Source of the DNA: Phialocephala subalpina | Lineage: Eukaryota; Ascomycota; Leotiomycetes; Helotiales; Mollisiaceae | DNA: 64,000 nucleotides | Assembly: GCA_900073065.1 (NCBI GenBank) | Contig: FJOG01000011.1 | Location: forward strand, 1,008,882 to 1,072,881 | Reading direction: 5' to 3' | Shown here: positions 59,404 through 64,000 of the stretch, one piece after another | Layout: each line of letters begins with the position of its first letter | Numbering within the stretch: position 1 is the stretch's first letter | Position numbers and translations under genes: made by a program | Notes under the pieces: model-generated | What the model was told of the DNA's origin: nothing | Database searches by the model: none | What the model saw: the letters and a program-made list of their open reading frames with translations, nothing else

Positions 59404-61852
59404 TCACACCAACTCAAAGACCTTCAAGTCAACTCGCCTCTCCTTGAGCATCTCAGGCGTAATCCTCGGATCAATACCATACAGCACCTCTCCTGTTTCC
59501 CGATGCACGAAGTCAGTGAAGAATGCAGCATCTTCATGCTCCATCCTAGACCACTCAGGCGGTAACGGTAGTTCACTCAACCTCCGATCTTCAGGGAAGA
59601 ATTCCTTCGACTCTCGATTCATAAACGACCGCTCGGAGCATCCTGATGCCTCGCTACTATACAAGATTGGCTCAACCGAATCAGGCAAAGGGCCAAGGAG
59701 ACCTTCACCGTATAGGTAGCCTTGACAAAGTGCTTCGCCTACGACTTGGTACTTGTCATTCTGAACAGGACGCAGGATCATAGCCGAGGGACATCCTAGA
59801 AGGACTACGATGATGTCTCCTGGTTGTGTTCCGGCGGGACCGAGACCGAGATATCCTTCGCTGCTTTTGAAGAGGGATCGATGAATTCCAGATTTGTAGA
59901 CGAAGCCAAATGTTATTCGCTCTCCAATTGGTAGTCCGTCTAGGTTGAATTCGTCCATGGTTCCTCCACATATTTGGTCTTCATTTCCACTGTTCAAAAT
60001 CTCGGAATCCAATGGCACATCCACATTGAACGCATTTGCTTCTGGCAATTCAGTCGACAATTGACTTTCAAAGCCGTCGGGTACGTTCAAACTTGCGATC
60101 TCTGGGATTTCAAGTCTTGTTCTTCCTATACACGTTGGCGTCCGTTCCGAGAAATTAGATGCGCCATCCAAACTACCCATACTTCCCGTCGAAGCATATT
60201 CGTAATTCAGCACATGGCATAACGCACGCTCGGCCGCTTCAAGTGTTGGGCAATTATAGTCAGGAGGATAGTTTGTCTCCGCGAAGTCGGTCCCAATAAG
60301 GACAACACATAAGTCTCGGACGAGCTTACTCCCTTGAATAAAAGGCCCAGCGATACCCAAGCGAGAGACGACCTGACACATCTCCTTCGCTGTCGCCTCA
60401 CTTTGATGCGTGTCTGCGTCAGGAAAATCAAACTTCTCAATGGCTCCTATCTTTCCAACAATGACCCCGGTGAGAGGCAGAATCTTCCCAACGTCATGAG
60501 GTATCGTGGCCGCTGACAGTCCGCCTGCGAAACCTCCTGATAGAAGAGGCCGGGTAGCTCTTTTGACACTCCAATTTGGGACCCAAGATGGGACACCCTC
60601 AAGATCTTCGTGCATCTCAACAGTACAGAGAAGCGACAGACGGGACGTTTTTCGACTCCAAAACAACATTGCATCTTGATAAACTTCGAACACATCTTTG
60701 GTATAACTCAATTCTAGCATATTCATATTCCAATGAGGACGTACCAGGGACAATAAAGCGAAGACTTTATCCCGTGGATCAGAACACTTGCAATGTCGCG
60801 TATCTTCGATGAGTTGTTCAAATCTCTGATTGGTTCCTGCACAGGATATTTCATACGCCCCGTTGAGATTGCCGTAAAACACTGCATTAACATCGTGCGA
60901 AATGTGCGATGGTGAAAGTTTTTGTACTAGACAAAACGCCACCTCTCGAATTGTCATCCAGGCTAGACTGCGATCTCCACAAATCACGACTGGATCATGG
61001 GAGGAAAGCAGTACTTCTTGCCAAATCCAAAGCCGTTTGAACCAGCTCCTGCCAAAGAAGTTCGAAATTGCTATAAATTCGTCGTCTTCGAAGGGAGCGG
61101 GGATATGCATATCAGCCCAATCCTGTTCCACAGAATCTCAGAGTCAGTGAACTTCTTTCAGACATTTGAGAGAGTCCTAGTAGCAGCGGGACATTCGCAG
61201 CGAGCGTCTGTGTAATACAAGGTTTTGGCGACAGCACGTAAGGGGGAAAACTGCTCCGAGAAAGTGAACTTACGGTAGCATCTGTCGTAGAGCGCATGGT
61301 GTACAATGGCCAATCGACTTCGATATGTGAGGACACTTCTTCTATGCAGTCGATTGCAAGATCACTGTCGTCTGATTCGGGGCCAAGCCAAATGAGCACC
61401 CTTGCAGCCTTGGAGTAGATGTCTGCCATTCTTTGCACTTGTTGACTTCGTTCATCGAGATCTTTTTGATTGACACAAATGGCATCAATCCATAAGATTC
61501 GAGGAGCATCTTCATAGCGGAGGTAAGGTAGAGCCTCGCCGAGGTTTCGTGTCACGGCGAGTGTGAATTTGTCTGATTTCCCGACAAAGATATCAATAGG
61601 GTTTTCTTCCGAGCCCCAGCAGTACGAAAGTGCCTCAAAGTCTAGGACATTGTCGCTTGTGAAGGGGACGGTTTCGAGGACCACATGGATGGGTTCTGAT
61701 GATAGACCAGGAAGTAGGTGGAGAAGTCGGATCTCGTGTAGCTCTTCATTCAGAGGAGAGTATCTGTATCTTTCTTCTTGAAGAGGTTCCGAAACAAGCG
61801 GGATGACTTGGGAGGGGCTGAGAAGTGGTCTGGATCGTCCTTTCGTTTCCAT
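59404..61852 (-). CDS. Heterokaryon-incompatibility (HET) domain protein
   Basis: Two exons (61852-61274 and 61122-59404; 151-bp intron) give 765 residues. The HET domain spans about residues 65-230 with its three conserved blocks: FEALSYCWGS, then RILWIDAICVNQKDLDERSQQVQRM, then IYSKAARVLIWLGPE. LWIWQEVLLSS and DPRDKVFALLSLV follow. The C-terminal part has GDIIVVLLGCPSAMILRP and YGEGLLGPLP, blocks common in this large fungal family. HET proteins can trigger cell death in fused hyphae that are genetically different; whether this one is an active allorecognition gene is not known. No NACHT, ankyrin or WD repeats follow. The frame is intact. Confidence 0.93.
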
Positions 61853-62303
61853 AACTTTGAGATCGGTTTAAGCTTCATCGCGAAGAATTATGCTTCATGT
61901 TTGCGAGGGTGTTTACGGCGAGGCTCGCTCTTATACCCAAAGTCGATCATCGCGTCACGGCAGGCGCGCGCTCGGCCAACCTCGCTAGGCGCTAACTTCC
62001 TACCAGGGCAATCCTCGGTTTAACCTACATTGTTTCCTCGAAATCGGGGGTGAATTTGCCGAGCTTGAGTTGCCCTTTTCGATCCAACGTAACACAATTA
62101 CCATAGACCGAAAAAAGAAACAAAATCGAGAATCCAACAGAGGAGTGCTCTTAGAACAACTATCGTGCCGGATAGTTGTTTTTCTCACTTCTCATTCGCG
62201 AGATATTTAAGTCGAGCTTGCATGTCAATTCCCGCTTACCACAGGTCCACAGGCCCACAGGCCCGACAACATAAAAGAATCCTACTGAGTAGAAAACATT
62301 TCA
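61853..62303. other. Intergenic region
   Basis: 451 bp between the HET gene start and the stop of the next regulator (tandem, same strand). Contains the HET promoter. No coding signal was seen. Confidence 0.5.
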
Positions 62304-63974
62304 TTACCACGTAATTATTTTCGTTCTCCTTCTCATCTTTTCATCATCCGCCGAGACTCTTTGCAAACACATCAACTCTGCTCTTTTTTCCGCCAACTCA
62401 GCTCCACTCCACTTCACACCAGCAAGTCTCGCCCAACCAGGAACCTTCCCATCTTCAAGAAACTCCTCTTCAACCTCCATAGCCCACTGAAGCACTTTAC
62501 CCGCAAAAACACTATCCCAGATACCTTCTCTCCTAGGATTTGACAGTAGAAAATTGATCGCTTCTCTACGAATCGACGGCTCGCGACACTTTAGGCCCAC
62601 AACCCAAAGTGGGACAATAACTCTCGTATCGAAACAGAAATTCGAGGGGCGTATTTGGGTCGGCATCTCTTTCATTACTGCTTTCGCGAGGTACACTACT
62701 CGCTTGTAAACAGGGTTGTATTTGTCATGTATCGATTCATCAGCGGAAAGATGAGTCGAGAGTCCAATGTATCCGATCGCCATAGATAACTGAATGAAGA
62801 GCGCGTAATGTTTCTGTGGACCATCCGCTACCTTTTGCAGTACGGGCTCGAAAGCTTTGTTGAATCGCCACACGTCGGATTGAATTTCCTCTTGCTCTTT
62901 CATGGCCCAGCGCCAGATCTCGGAATCCTTGCGAACGTCGGGTCCTAGATAAGCCGAGTGGGTGGTGATTAGATATACGCCTCGCCGAATAATGCCGTTG
63001 TAGTATTTTCCCGCTTCGAAAATGTCTGAGAAGGTGTCGGGCATTGACCGTGTGAATCTTGGGCCTTCCATACCGAGTACTGCATGCAATTCTGGGGAGT
63101 GCCCGTCTGCGAAGAAGGAATGCTGGACTGCTAATCGACAGAAAATCTGAATTAAGTCGTCTTCAACAATATATGGCGCTGGAGATAGTCGTGTGAATTT
63201 GTCCTGATCGTTTCTATATTTCTCCTTCCATTCTTGAATAAGCCGTATTCCAGCATGGACTTGTTTGACTGCAAAGTCCATATTCCCAGTCCAAGATTCG
63301 AATGCTAGGATGAGCAGGCAAGTTAGTAGCATAGTCCTCAAGTCCAGCTTCTTGTCGGATGCGTCAGTTGCCATGTGCTTCACAGCTTTAGCATACTGTC
63401 TGAGAGCATTTTGATGATGCTCACTAGCCGCCGTATCTCTTTCGACGGGGGTCAAAGACATTTTGTCGAAGCATTGGACAAGTTCCGCCGTCTTGTCTAA
63501 GGCACCGAGCGCGACTATAGCATGGCGGATTGCAGGGTTGAAGTGGCAAGACTCCAACAGCCGTTGGCGTGTACAACCGGAATCGAAGGTGGGAAAGATG
63601 TCGTAGCCTGTGCGAGCACAGAAAAGATCGAAGTATTGGTGCTCCGTGGCGTTGGCAAATGGTGAGTTTGCAAGAGAGCCTAAAGAAGGCAGTTTAATAG
63701 CTGGTTGAGATGGCAAGGGTTTACGCTTCGGAGGTGATTTTCCCAGAGTGAAAGTGATAGGAAGGTAGCCATCACAATCGACCCCGAATTTGATGCATCG
63801 CTGACAGATTGGCTTGCTCTCATCGCATTTCACTCTTCGGATTCTATATTGTCAAAGTTTAGCTAACTGGGTGGTAAAGGTTGCGGTGATTCCTTACCTG
63901 CATGTACCACATCCTGTTCTGGCTTTCGGTGCGTACCTTCGCAGCCTTGAATGTATTTTGCCCGTTGAACTCAT
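62304..63974 (-). CDS. Zn2Cys6 transcription factor
   Basis: Two exons (63974-63898 and 63843-62304; 54-bp intron) give 538 residues. The intron splits the zinc cluster: RTGCGTC then RIRRVKCDESKPICQRCIKFGVDC, all six cysteines present and correctly spaced. This matches the fungal C6 type with a fungal_trans_2-like body (FDLFCARTGYDIFPTF, HFNPAIRHAIVALGAL, HHQNALRQYAKAV, LLTCLLILAFESW). The length is typical of that class. No target is known. It lies in tandem downstream of the HET gene at the window edge; start ATG 63974 gives a short basic leader (MSSTGKIHSRLRRYAPKA). Confidence 0.92.
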
Positions 63975-64000
63975 AGTCGCGATGCTGCGACCCAGCAAGC

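Overview
This window is nuclear DNA from a filamentous ascomycete fungus. Introns are short (mostly 45-140 bp, GT..AG with CTAAC/CTGAC-like branch sites), intergenic regions are moderate, and the gene families are typical of Pezizomycotina: CBM1-tailed GH10 xylanase, Zn2Cys6 regulators, a HET-domain protein, a fungal nitrilase and Dal5-type transporters. The overall flavour resembles Leotiomycetes, but that is an inference. No rRNA, tRNA, CRISPR or intact transposon was recognised. There is one 372-bp run of N at 46167-46538. Exon boundaries were worked out by hand from reading frames, splice signals and conserved protein motifs. For nearly every multi-exon gene below the exon lengths sum to a multiple of three.

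Left third (0.5-23 kb): a single-pass membrane protein, a secreted GH10 xylanase with a cellulose-binding tail, a decayed cytochrome P450, a dienelactone hydrolase, a polytopic membrane protein of unknown family, a small secreted Cys-rich protein with a frameshift, a nitrilase, the GINS subunit Psf3 (divergent from mitochondrial Mn-superoxide dismutase), and a ten-exon Zn2Cys6 regulator with a damaged-looking splice site in its zinc cluster.

Middle (23-45 kb): a small Ser/His-rich protein; then 4-hydroxyphenylpyruvate dioxygenase (HPPD, tyrosine catabolism) divergent from a TTC36-type TPR protein, followed by another Zn2Cys6 regulator. Next come an ACS/Dal5-type transporter carrying an in-frame stop and a divergent isocitrate-lyase/PEP-mutase-superfamily lyase. 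A gene follows that reads an NDT80-type DNA-binding domain straight into a fungal membrane-anchored domain. The segment closes with a duplicated-domain protein with a metallothionein-like Cys/His tail, a MITE-like element, and a small heat-shock protein.

Right third (45-64 kb): a coiled-coil protein, a sugar porter interrupted by the N gap, a short-chain dehydrogenase, and an accessory block. That block holds a 1556-residue GHKL-ATPase protein ending in a NOV/DUF3883 PD-(D/E)XK-like domain, a frameshifted RNase H gene, a HET-domain heterokaryon-incompatibility protein, and a Zn2Cys6 regulator at the edge.

The points most worth following are the NDT80-membrane fusion, the NOV-like ATPase/nuclease beside a HET gene, and the HPPD-TTC36 divergent pair. 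Several genes carry single-base disruptions, including the probably essential Psf3. Some apparent pseudogenes may therefore be assembly errors.
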